Program-made: the position numbers and the translations under genes
Assembly (NCBI RefSeq): GCF_030704535.1
Contig: NC_081819.1
Coordinates: 15,294,501 to 15,358,500, forward strand
Direction of reading: 5' to 3'
Length of the DNA stretch: 64,000 nt
Source: Vitis vinifera
Lineage: Eukaryota; Streptophyta; Magnoliopsida; Vitales; Vitaceae
Shown here: one piece after another, positions 37,872 through 49,800 of the stretch
How the letters are laid out: the number at the start of each line of letters is the position of its first letter
How positions within the stretch are numbered: the stretch's first letter is position 1
Notes under the pieces: generated by a model
Databases searched by the model: none
Told to the model about the DNA's origin: nothing
Seen by the model: only the letters and a program-made list of their open reading frames with translations

Positions 37872-38383
37872 GACATTATAGTAGATTAGACCAAGGGAGG
37901 AGAATACATATGTTTTACGAGGAACCAATACTCAATATAACCTTCATAACGCATGATTCTTCTATGCTTTTGATGGAAATAGTCATAACCTTCCTTTTGC
38001 CATCCGAAACCAGGGATTACAAACTCAATATTTAAAACAAAAAAATATTCATGGCACCCAAATGGGAACCTAAATTATGTGATGTCCACCAACAATTTTA
38101 AATCTACAGAAGAAGGTTTAAAGAGATGAAAATAACCTATATATGAAGAGCTATAAACAAAATAAGCTAGATATAATATATACATGTAGAAGAAAATACA
38201 TCATCCATATACCATCATCAGCATTGAGCGAATACATTTACACCATTTATGTGAATGGTCGATCACTACATCCATAAGTAATACGAGAAGTCATAATTAC
38301 AAAAGGTCATTTATATTAGCCAAATGTCCAAAAACAGAATGAAAGTTTAATAACTATAAAACTAGTACAAAATGTAGAAGGGG
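37872..38383. other. 3' flank of the minus-strand transposon-protein gene
   Basis: Continuation of the sequence interrupted by the LTR element. It resembles 42045-42130 (shared phrases AGACCAAGGG-like and TTTACGAGGAACCAA), showing an internal duplication of the MULE. No gene. Confidence 0.6.
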
Positions 38384-39784
38384 TCATATATGGTCTGGTC
38401 CATGAAGCGGGAAGTGGGATCGCAAGAAGACCATCATCTCATCATGCTGGCCTCGTATAACTTGCATACCCTCTTTGACTTCCTCGTGTAAACCATCAAT
38501 GCGATTCTCCAAAGATGTCAAACGTCGGTCATTGGCTAATACAATCTTCTCCAAGCGGGTACCAAGGGAGCTAATCTGGGCATTGAGGTTATCTGATGCC
38601 TCAGAGTCGTCCGGTCCAATTAGTGAAGGATGATTTGTTAACGCCCTAGCTCTGACACCACCTGTTGACAGTATTCGTGTGACATTTGCTTTTGCAAAAG
38701 TTTTTCCCTGTACATCCTGATCTTCATATTCTTCATCCTCGGAGGACCCATTGTCTGAAGACACATCAACCTCTGAGGGGAGAACGGAAGACTTCCTTGC
38801 CCATGAACCATCTTTCTTCCGAACAAAATGCATGCGCCGAAGTGAAGCCCGATCATATGTATCAAATGATTTGAGTTTTTTCCCGTCTGTCTCATTGCGC
38901 AAATTGACGTTGAAGTATTTGACAATCTTTGTGATAAACATGCCATAGGGGAGAACTGAATCTTCGCTGATTGAACATGCTTTCATATGTTGGAAAATTA
39001 TGTAACTAATATTAACCTTTCTTTCTGTGAGAATGCTGTCAACCAAAAAAGCCTCCAAGAAAGATATATCATCTCGGTGCCCTCCTTTAGGGATGAAAAT
39101 GTACGATATCATGTGATGTAGGATACGACTCAACACAGTCAACAAATGGGAAGTTGGTCTACTAGATCTCGGGTAACCACATAGCCTCTGTATAGCTTCT
39201 GCAGGTTTGAAACCTTCCACCCTTGGCCACTTCTTAGCTTCATACAAACAAACCCCTTCATTTGGAATCTCTAAAATCTGACAAAGTCCAGCAACATAAA
39301 AAACGATCTGTACACCGTTAATTGTGGTAGTAATGGGTCCTTCATCTTCGAATGTCATATTGGAATAGAAACATTTGACAACCTTGGGATAAACGAACTC
39401 TTTGACAGAGACAATAAGAAGCCAACCCATTCTCACGAAAAGCACATCGAAATGGAAATAACTAAGCTTTGCAAAATCAATGTTCCTACCTGGGATTACG
39501 GTCCGATTCGCAAAGTGAAGATGAAATCGTTGGGCTAGGTCAGGGATTGCGAACGTAGCTCGATCAAAGGTGGCCTTCTTATGAACGTTCGGACTTGCTT
39601 CGACGGCCAGTCGTTTTCCTTTGTTGGTGGTGCGTTTTGCTCCATCGGAGGTGTTCTGGTTGCTGTCGCTGGCTTGTTGTCGGTCAGAGGTCTTTTTGTT
39701 GGTCTCGCGCATCCTTGATACCGCCGTTCTCTTCCCTTTCCTACCGGTGGAGGATGCTTCGATCGGTGCTCGTTTTGGAGCCAT
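38384..39784 (-). CDS. Putative plant transposon protein (PF20167-like), intact, 466 aa
   Basis: Starts at a true ATG (39784-39782) and runs unspliced to the stop at 38384. Residues 1-75 are basic and Ser/Thr-rich. About 85-290 form the conserved domain (RTVIPGRNIDFAKLSYFHFD, VRMGWLLIV, LYEAKKWPRVEGFKPAEA, LHHMI, PKGGHRDD, LEAFLVDSIL). About 340-365 is an acidic Ser/Glu/Asp stretch, and the C-terminal 70 residues look like a coiled coil (SSLGTRLEKIVLANDRRLTS). It is the full-length homologue of the truncated gene at 28546 and of the relic near 42300. Function is unknown; it is a repeat-associated family. Confidence 0.75.
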   Translation of the reverse strand: MAPKRAPIEASSTGRKGKRTAVSRMRETNKKTSDRQQASDSNQNTSDGAKRTTNKGKRLAVEASPNVHKKATFDRATFAIPDLAQRFHLHFANRTVIPGRNIDFAKLSYFHFDVLFVRMGWLLIVSVKEFVYPKVVKCFYSNMTFEDEGPITTTINGVQIVFYVAGLCQILEIPNEGVCLYEAKKWPRVEGFKPAEAIQRLCGYPRSSRPTSHLLTVLSRILHHMISYIFIPKGGHRDDISFLEAFLVDSILTERKVNISYIIFQHMKACSISEDSVLPYGMFITKIVKYFNVNLRNETDGKKLKSFDTYDRASLRRMHFVRKKDGSWARKSSVLPSEVDVSSDNGSSEDEEYEDQDVQGKTFAKANVTRILSTGGVRARALTNHPSLIGPDDSEASDNLNAQISSLGTRLEKIVLANDRRLTSLENRIDGLHEEVKEGMQVIRGQHDEMMVFLRSHFPLHGPDHI

Positions 39785-40194
39785 GAATATTCCGATGGCC
39801 TTCAGGTATTGCGTGAGGATGAAGAAGACTGAAGTGGAAGACGGACGGGTTCAGGTCTTGCGCAAGGATGAAGAAGAATGGAGTAGAAGACAAAGGGGTT
39901 GAGGGTTACAAGTGGTTTGAACATCGATCGACCTTCCTAGTATATGGAAAGACATCCAGTTTATGAAGTAATTAAATTTTAATTAACTTAATGTCTTACA
40001 TTATATTTGCTACACTTTTAATGTAATAGTTTCCATATGAACTCATTAAACCTATAATGGATTAAATGAATAAATATTTTGATGTACCTTAAATAAATTA
40101 ATTGAAGTTAATTTCACAAAATTTATATTAAGGAAAATAAAATATGACAACTTAAGTTAATTAAATCATATAAATTAACTAACCTTTCTGGTAT

Positions 40195-40812
40195 GTACGA
40201 TATAGTATAATGAACTCACTAAGATATAGTCACACCTATTAGATTAAAATTGTAATTAACTAACATATACTACCAGAGGGGCATTAAAATTAATTATGGT
40301 TGTATGACAAATTGTTCGAATAAGTACGATATACCATGATGAGTGAAATAAATTAATGAATCTGAATTTATTTAAAATTTCCATAAGTAGAATATCATAA
40401 CATATCTCATTTTACGTAATTAAGTCTAATTAACCTACCTTTCTCATATCTAGGATATATTATGAAGCATTAATTAAAAATAAATTACGTTAATTCATGA
40501 AAAAATATAGTATAATGAACTCACTAAGATATAGTCACACCTATTACATTAAAATTGTAATTAACTAACATATACTACCATAGGGCCATTAAAATTAATT
40601 ATGGTTGTATGACAAATTGTTCGAATAAGTACGATATAGCATGGTGACTGTAATAAATTAATGAATCTGAATGTATTTAAAATTTCCATTAGTAGAATAT
40701 CATAACATATCTCATTTTACGTAATTAAGTCTAATTAACTAACCTTTCTCATATCTAGGATATATTAGGAAGCATTAATTAAAAATAAATCACGTTAATT
40801 GATGAAAAATAT
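40195..40812. repeat. Two tandem copies of a 306-bp AT-rich unit
   Basis: ATATAGTATAATGAACTCAC through AGGATATATTA is repeated at an offset of about 306 bp with scattered substitutions. Confidence 0.85.
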
Positions 40813-41934
40813 AGTAAGTAGGAAACGGTATGAAAACATAGTTACAATAAATAGGGTAAACAACAGTAAGAAATGTCAATATTATCAATTAAGTTCATAT
40901 CTTCCCTTTATATTTTGTTAAGTTATAGATATATCCATTGCAAATGGGTGTAAAAAATATCCACATTAGATTGAGTTTCCCACCTGCTATAAATGTTATA
41001 TTTAATGGCACCTAAAAAACTGATGCAAATATCCAAACTATCAACCACCAAGTGTACCATTGTGGTGGTAGGTTTTGAACATGTGGCAACCTATTAAAAA
41101 ATGTAATAACTCCATCAACCAACCACATACATCTGTTAGTATATATTTGGAAGGGAACATATTGTAAGGAGCTTGGAGATTGAACGAGGTCTGCTATATG
41201 TTGGAGAACAGGTTACAAAAAACATCCAGAAGACAAATCTTCAGGTCAAGCTGCATCACACTTGGACTTGCCATTTTAACGGTATGATCTTTAACTCAAT
41301 AAAGATTAGGTAAACAACTCCATAGTACAATTTTTAAGCTGAATGCCCTCATCTTTCAAATGGATGGGGAAATATTCCTAAAACCTAATAGTGATTTTTA
41401 AAGGGTATGTAATGATATTAAAGAGTTTGGATTTTGATTGTCTATAGCACATTGTTAGTAATATGCATCAGTGATCTGTTGAACAGTTGACATTAATTTA
41501 TTTAATATAAGTGATTCATGTTGGCTTTAAAAATAACACTATCATCAAAATTATAGGGTAATACATATTCAATTGACTTAAAAGGAGAGAATCAACCTTA
41601 AGAAATGTGTATTATTGACTCCCAATATGGGGTAAGTTTGGAATAAGTTTGGTGGCGTAACCAAAAGCTTCCATGCTTTTAGATAGAGATAGAATTATAT
41701 AAAAGTGATTTTCCATGTTTTTAAAGAATGTGCATGAGAGGTATTAAATATTGTGACTGCCAAACTCCTTGAAGATGGCAACTAAGATTAATGATGGAAT
41801 TTTTGTTAACATAGTATGCCTAAATAGGGCAACATTCTAACGTTCTGATAAGAAATGAAGGCCTTAATGAAATGAACAACGAAAACAAACAATTAGCTAC
41901 TCTGTTAACATATTATAACAGTGAACATGTAGTC

Positions 41935-42420
41935 GTCAACCGGTTAAATAAGACCGATTGATATATTTTCTCAACTGGTAGACACTGCCAAATTTTGTAA
42001 GCAGCACCAAAATGCATCCGGTTAATTTGTAGGTCAACCACTTTCTTCCACATTATAATAGCTTAGAGCAAGGGAAAAGAATAGATTCGGTTTACGAGGA
42101 ACCAAACAATTGTACCGATTGTTTTTTTATGCTCATCAAGACCAACAACACCATCCCCTACCACAAAAAAGTTGGACAATTTGAAAAATTGTTCTTGCAC
42201 AAGGACCTCCAAAAGCACTACAACCTTAGCCTCAACAGCAGAACCATGTCTAGGAAGTTGCATTTAACTATTCCTTCATTTGGTTGTCTAAGGTCAATTT
42301 AAATTATGGTGCGTTTCTGTATAGATGTCAGACGCCGATCATTGTCTAACGCCATCTTTTTAGGGTATTGGTGTCACATTTGCATTTTCACAAGTTATTT
42401 CCTCAACATAATGATTTTTA
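41935..42420 (-). pseudogene. Relic of a transposon-protein gene 3' end plus hairpin repeat
   Basis: The stretch 41935-42040 has the CCGGTT-family core. The stretch 42045-42130 matches 37872-37960. The stretch 42305-42420 matches the C-terminal coding region and acidic region of the gene at 38384-39784: AGATGTCAGACGCCGATCATTG compares with AGATGTCAAACGTCGGTCATTG there. Most of the gene is deleted. Confidence 0.6.
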
Positions 42421-42710
42421 AGTGATATTTAATGATTTTAAAAAGTTTTGCTTATGATTGTGTATAGCAGACAAGTATCAATTTTGCAACATATGACCTT
42501 TTAAATTGAAAATCATGGGGAAATTATCACGTGTGCAGTCTACACCGGTTATATAATTTCTCAAATTCTCAATTTTTATCCAAAAATGAGAATAGATGAC
42601 GTTGTCGAATTCGGTTTATCTTCAAGTATGCAATCAATTGATACAAAAGTGATACGATAATTCTTTAAAGTATTATTGGGGCACTTTTTTACGTTATTTA
42701 TGTAATGTAG

Positions 42711-44946
42711 ATGATGCAATCGGTGAAGGAGAAAACAATCAAGCGGGAGTTTGAAGTGAAGGAGGAGGACGTCGTCAATGATGATGCATATATCGGTGGC
42801 ACTTGCCACCTGGGTGGAAACGGTTTGAAAGAGAAGGTGTTGAAGGGTATTTCAAATGAAGAAGTCTACAAATTGCAATTCGATTGCATAGATGAGGCTG
42901 AAACATTTTACAACATGTTAGCAAAAGTAACTGGATTTAATATTCGAAAGGATGATTTGAAGCGAGACAAGAATGGAGATATAATATCTCGAAAGTGGGT
43001 GTGTTCTAGAGAAGGACAGCGAGCGACAAAGTTTATTGAAAATGACAAGCGACAGCGTGAGCCACGATCATTGAGTAGAGTTGGATGTGAAGCCACATTT
43101 TGTGTAGGCTTGAACAGGAAAGATGGAAAGTGGATTGTAAAGGAATTTATAGGAGGTCATAATCATAATTTGGTCGATGCTATCAACACACAATTCCTTC
43201 GGTCTCATCGAACAATAAGTAATCCAGATAAGGCACAAGTTGATGTTTTGCGTAAAGTAGGTGTTAAAACCACACAAATTATGGACTATATGGTCAAACA
43301 ATCAGGGAGACATGAGCACGTCGGTTTCACACAAAAATATATATACAATCACGTTGATGCAATGCGTAGAAGTGAAATTAAAGACGATGATGCAGAAGCG
43401 GCATTGGCTTATTTGTGTGGAAAGGCAGAAATGGATTCTTCATTTTTTTTATAAATTCAACATTGATTAAGAAAGTCGACTAGCAAATTTGTTTTGGGCT
43501 GATTCAACTGCTCGAATGGATTATGCGTGTTTTGGAGATGTCCTAGCATTTGACACAACCTATAGAACAAATGCCTATAAAAAGCCTCTAGTAGTGTTGG
43601 TCGGTGTTAATCATCACCACCAAACTGTTGTATTTGGTTGTGCGTTATTGATAGATGAAAGTGTTGGAACATATGAATGGGTGTTGGAGACATTTCTTGA
43701 TGCCATGATGAATAAGAAACCCATATCTGTTGTAACCGATGGGGATAAAGCTATGCGTAAGACAATTAAAAAAGTATTACCCGATTCGTGTCATCGATTG
43801 TGTTCATGGCATTTGCAACGAAATGCATTCACGAATGTGCATATTAAGGACTTCTCAAGCATATTTGCAAGGTGCATGTTCATGCGTGGGAATGAAGAAG
43901 AATTTGAAAAGGTTTGGCATGAAATGGTTGCAAATTTGGGACTTAATGAGAATCGTTGGGTGATCGAGATATATGGGAAACGTAAAAGATGGGCAGAGGC
44001 GTATTTACGTGGAAATTTCTTTGGAGGGATGAGAACCACACAAAGGTGTGAGAGTATGAATGCATATCTAAATAGATTCTTAAAAATTCGCTTGCGACTG
44101 TATGAGTTTGTACAACAATTTGATAGAGCCATACTGAGAATACGGCAAAACGAGGCAAAGGTAGAGTTTGAGTCGAACAATTCTTCACCCGTGCTTTCAA
44201 CCAAACTATCCATACTTGAAAATCATGCTGCGACGGTATACAAAGAATCTTTCCTTAAATTTCGCGATGAGATGAAAAATGTAGAGTTATTCTTTGTGGT
44301 AGGTCTTGTAAGTGATCATTCAATGTGGGCATACACATTATCTAAGTTTAGACACCTGAACTTAAATTGGGAAGTACAATTTTGCCTGGATATTGTAACA
44401 TTAAAATGCTCATGCATGATGTTTGAGTCAATTGGCATCCCATGTTGCCACATGGTGGTGGTTATGAAGGTGGAGCATTTAGAAGAGATTCCTCAGTCAT
44501 GTATTATGAAGAGGTGGACAAAGTTAGCAAAGGTGTATACAAGATCAGTACTAGTGAATGAGACGGATAACGACATGGATCGGTTTGTACAATATGGTTC
44601 ATTGAGTTCGATGTGCAACAAGCTCTCCTACTTTCTGTCAGATACGTCATCTTCATTTATAGAGGCAAAAAATGAAATACAAAATTTGACGGCGAGAATG
44701 GAGGAACTCTATAACTATAATTTGAAAGGGAAGAAAATAGCAGCAGATGGAGCGACAGGTACTAACCAAGTTCGTGATCCAAATATTGTGAAGACTAAAG
44801 GGAATCCAGGCAAAGTGGCAATGGATGTTCAAAAGGGAAGACGATGCAGTCGTTGTAAAAGAGTGGGTCACACAATTCAAAAGTGTCCAGAAGCTATAAT
44901 CCCTCAAAATGCTCAGCCGGGTTATATGGTATGTCATATTCAATAA
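42711..44946 (+). pseudogene. FAR1-type MULE transposase, disabled by frameshift and stop
   Basis: ATG at 42711. The first frame (247 codons) holds a FAR1-type DNA-binding region (FDCIDEAETFYNMLAKVTGF, VGCEATF, GGHNHNL). The second, from about 43471 on, holds the MULE transposase core with two likely catalytic Asp residues (FDTTYRTN at 43549-43572; VTDGDKAM near 43733-43756), a SWIM finger (CSC...GIPCCH, about 44407-44460) and a CCHC knuckle (CSRCKRVGHTIQKC, about 44845-44886). The frames are separated by one extra base in the T-run 43443-43450 and by a TAA at 43468-43470. A donor at 44929 and plausible short 3' exons at 45030 onward and 45211-45279 suggest a spliced tail. The intact protein would bind element ends and catalyse cut-and-paste transposition. 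Confidence 0.88.
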
Positions 44947-46804
44947 AAAATGCCTCTAAGATTAATTTTTGTAGTTGTACTTACATAAATGACTAACATA
45001 ATTGTTTTGATGGCATTATGAGTACATAGGAGGAAACTAATTTGTCTTCCCAATGTGACATTCAAATAGAAATGATGCCTTCAACAAATTCATCAGTTGA
45101 CATTTTTGCAACCATACATATATGTACAATAGGCTTGTTATATAATTTCCAAACATTGATAACATCTAATTCAATAATAATTGACAACACTTAATTATTG
45201 AAAAATGCAGGTAATGTTAGGGGAGCATTTGTCGAATGACCAATCTGACATGTACATAGATTGTGGTGAACTTAATAAGGTAAGATCGAGAATAAAGAAA
45301 CACTTTTGACATGAATTTCAACTATGCATTATTTAATGATTAGGTTTAATTAATTGGAATGGAAGTGGATAGCTGAAAAAAAAAATGGAATGTGCATGTG
45401 CAGATCTAGCAGGATTTCAGCAACATGAACAAAATATGTCAACAACATGTGAAGGTGGGGATCCAAACAAATATCCAAATGAAAAGGATATGCAACCTTT
45501 TTTTTATTCCTTAACGGAGTAAGGGATGGTAGGTATTAAATCAGTCTTTATATTAGTTGACGTTATCACTTCCACTAATGTGTACTTTTAACTTAACTAT
45601 TTAATGAAAAGTTTGAATTTTGATCAAGAGTCAAGTTGCTTGATAGAATGCAATATCCTCTACATTTATAATTTAATTGATAACAAGTGATAAAATGATT
45701 GGTAAATGGAGAAACCGATTCATTTATATCATGTCGAAAAAAACAGTTAATTATGCGGATTTAATTAAATTCAATTATGGTTAAAGTTTGACAATTAGGT
45801 GGTTATGAGTTAACTATAGGAAAGTAATCAATATGATGTAATTCATATGAAATAGGTAAATTTAGTGATTTTACTCAAAATGGGTAAATCGTAGTTAGGT
45901 AATTTGTAATGCAAGTTTCCATCAATTTCAAACCTTTTAATTGAACTTAATGGTACCTTGTCGAATGTTTACGTAGTGAAAAGTTATTGGTACAACTCAT
46001 ACCCTTTTTGTGGACGGTAGTCGTACTCCTAAATTGCACAATAGCATTGCAGGAGCCAACCGATTGCAACTGGTTAAAAATACCCGCAATCGGGTGAGCA
46101 AATTCCTTAACCGGTTGATACCCATCTTCACCCAGTTGCCACTGGTTAAAAAACCATCAACCGATTGAGAAAATTCCTCAACCAGTTTGCTATATTTGTC
46201 AACCGGTTCCCACTGGTCAAATCATTCGTCAACCGGTTGAGACAATTTCTTCATTGATCAACCGTTTTTCACAACTCAAAAAATTGCTCACTCCCTTTAG
46301 AAAAATCTTCAATCACTCAATTGAACACCGACACCGAGTGATTCTGCATCCAAAATTGTTTGAGGTGGTTGGGACAAATCCTCAACAAGTTCACAGTGCA
46401 TCCATAGGGTCATTATCCATATGAGGAATGTTCTCAACCGGTACGAATAATGCGTATGCCTATGAAAAGTGGACTTAGCTAAATCGTCGGACTGGTTCTT
46501 ACCGGCTGAACGTCATTCGTCAATCGGTCTACTAATGTACTAACTATATATTGTTAGCATAGATAAATGAATATTTACAAATCTGATTAGGTTAAAGATC
46601 GTACAAAATCACACATGTCGAACATGAATGATACCAATATATTACAATTTCATTTTGCCTACCATATTGAAAGAAGAGTATTTGGATATTCAAATAAAAT
46701 GGACTTAATCATTAATAATGTATGGTCATCGAATCTCACAACTTCCCAATAAACATGACGATATGTGGAGATGGAAATGATAAATATTAGAAAAATAACA
46801 AATA
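44947..46804. other. Intergenic between two convergent MULE genes
   Basis: Possible 3' exons of the transposase lie at 45030-45150 and 45211-45279. The rest is AT-rich. A cluster of degenerate AACCGGTTGA motifs spans 46060-46530. Confidence 0.5.
46060..46530. repeat. AACCGGTTGA-rich degenerate repeat cluster
   Basis: More than ten close variants of CAACCGGTTGA and CACTGGT occur within 470 bp, with spacers such as GAGAAAATTCCTC. The same motif family occurs at 24.9, 26.7, 28.2, 30.7 and 41.9 kb. Confidence 0.75.
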
Positions 46805-49800
46805 TCATAATAATAATTTTTTCATTGCTCGTGTCGACGTCTTTGTACAAACAATAGCCACAATGGTTTGTTTTTCTCTATTTCCCTCGTGTAAAACTAA
46901 ATCACATGCTATTTCTCGATGTATTTTAATAGAATTACAAAAGTCAGAGCTCGTCATCGAATCACCATTTTTGAATCTCTGCATATGTCTAATGACATGC
47001 ACTCCATAGTCCCACCTAAGAAAAAGAAAAGAAAAGCAAAACAACTTATTGAATGGTTGTCTAATTATACCTTAGAAAAAGAATAGTAATGTGAGTTATG
47101 TATTCATACTAACCCATTCTCTTGGGTCGGAATCGAAGGAGCCCAATCAATGGAGAATTGGAAGACATCTTTCCCTATGTCATATAGTTTGAAGAACGTT
47201 TGACAAAATTCAACCTAATTTATTATGAAAGTGTTAATAAATATGGAAGAGAAAAAAAATAGAATAGAAGAAAAATATAAACATGAAAGCATACCACTGT
47301 TTTGACACTCTGAAACTGGAACTTGTCTCGATTCTTCTATCGTAATGAATCCAAAATTTGGATATGAGAGTTTTTGAAGTCAATGACGCACAGATACCAA
47401 TGACCAGGGCATTCGTCATGCATTGGAATAAATAGCTGTAAAGTTAGAAAAACAATATATATGAGTTGGGCCACAAAAAATATAGTATATTATAGGTGAA
47501 AACAATATCTATTCTAAATTTCATATATGCAATTAAACATTAGAAATAACTACTAACCTTCTCGCAATCATCCAATTCGCTAATGTACTTACTCACGATG
47601 GATGTTTTTCTATCGAAAAAAGGATGAGGACTCCCGCACAAAATCATTTGCTAATAAGAAAACATAATACAAACATTAGTATATTGTACTTAATATGTAA
47701 GTAAACAACAAGAGAAATATGAGCTTATTGAAAATGTCGTGGGAAGATAACATCTTATACTTCGTATGCCTATGAATTGTCTTTCAAAATAATTTAGCTT
47801 TGAGGCTTCTAGATTTATTACCTGTTGTTGAACAATAACTTCAATAAATTTATTTAACTAATATAGCATGCATTTGATATAAATGAAGTAGGTACTTACA
47901 AAATCCATTAAATTTTGTCTAGGACGTAAGCACTCAAAATCTCCACGAACTCCATGTTCATGACCAAAGTCAACAAGAAGCTCACTAAAATAATAATATG
48001 TTCAAACAAACTTGGGTAAATTGGAAGCATATGAAGGCTAAAATTGTAACAACACATCTATGAATGTTCTAGATGCGACAAACCTTTTTGACAATGCTTT
48101 ATTGAAAACATAATCAGCGACAAGAGATTGAAGTACATTGAATGATTGAGTATCCACCACGTCTTCACGAATGGACATGGGGATTAACTAATTCGAAAAC
48201 AAGACATAATTATTAACTATATATGTTAAGTATCAAAAATAAGAACAATGATATTAAACTATTTGTATTATACCTCTGATGCTTCACGTTTTACCATCTT
48301 CCTTAATTTGTGTACAAACGGGGAGACCTTGAATTTACTTGGTTTCCTCTCCCTTGATGAACGTGTTTTCATGACATGATTAGGATAACCACATAGTGCT
48401 CGTAATGGTTCCTAATATGGAAAATGCCATTAATATATATCTATTTACTATGTAATGGTTAAGTAGTTGTAAAGAAAATAATTTTTTCTTTTATATGATA
48501 CATACCTTTCCATAATCTCTTCTACTCCTTTTGATTGAAAGTGGTAAAATATTTTGATTTTTGTCTGGAATGATATGCACTTCAATTGATGTAGCACATG
48601 CATCTTCATTCTTTTCATTCAAGTCCTCAGTGCATAACTTCTCATTTGACAAAGTGTGAAGATAATGTTCATTCACATTCATATTGTTCGTATCTTCCAA
48701 ACTTCTCTCGCATGAGAGCATGTCATTTTTCGTTTCTTCCTCGTGCATTCTCAAAGGTTTTCCGCTTGACCTAAGGAAGAGACCTTTCACTGTAGTATAA
48801 TTCTCCTCAAATTTAGCCAAAATTTGATCACAACTACTACTACTTGCACCACAAGCCATATCAATTAGATGTGTCTTTAATTGTTTAAAGGTTTTATCCA
48901 TCTCCATTAAGTTCCCACCATCAACCTAGTGATATATACGAACGTGATTAATAACATCATAATACAAAGGTTCAATGATAATATAGATAGTCACGATGAA
49001 TATTGTAAAACACTTACTCGTTTAATAACATCTTTGTTTAGGTTGATTACAAATTTCTCATCGTCCTCATTCTCACTCGCCATTGTCGTTGCATTTCCAT
49101 CAACGCAATCCCTTATCTCATTTTCTATCACCCATATTTTGAGCTACAATATATTCATCAAAATATAATACATATCAGATTTTAAATCACTAAAAACTTA
49201 AATCAATAGTAAACGACTTTCAAAACTATAACTTACATTCTCATTTGCATATCCACCAAGTTTTTCAATCTTCGTTTCCTGTCCAATACTTCATCATCTC
49301 CCCAAGCAATAATCCGAGGAGAAGGTCGAGTATATAGCGGTAGAAATTTCTCTTCAAACGATATATGCTCGTGGTAGAATAACTACGAGTATATTTGACA
49401 TAGATATATAGTTAGTTCATAAATTATATTAAAACAAAATCGTATTTCACTATGATGTAAATTAATTACAAGGACATTACCATTAAAAACAATAAGCAAC
49501 CGCAAACCCCACTTTGTTGTTTCTTCTTAAACTCTTCAATCCCGTGCACAAGATAGGACAACACAAATTCTGCCCAATTCATCTTCTTTATTGAATCGAT
49601 GTCTTCCACAAGATGTAAGAAAGAACGATTCACAAAAAGCTTCATTGTTGGGCACAATAATGCACCCAACACAAATAATACAAAACGAACTTTAAAATCG
49701 TTTCCACCCTCTTTATCCTCCCTAATTTGATTTTCTAACATCACTAATGGCAATCGCCCTTTTTTATCACAATATTTTTTACATAAATCATTTTTATGGC

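Larger units (their letters stand above)
39785..42710. other. Non-coding MULE interior, including a gene relic
   Basis: AT-rich. It holds a 306-bp tandem duplication (40195-40812), a hairpin-family copy (41935-42040) and a relic of the transposon-protein gene (42045-42420). No other gene is supported. Confidence 0.5.

Noticed and set aside
43791..44213. Minus-strand 140-codon frame
   Set aside because: Exact antisense shadow of the transposase.
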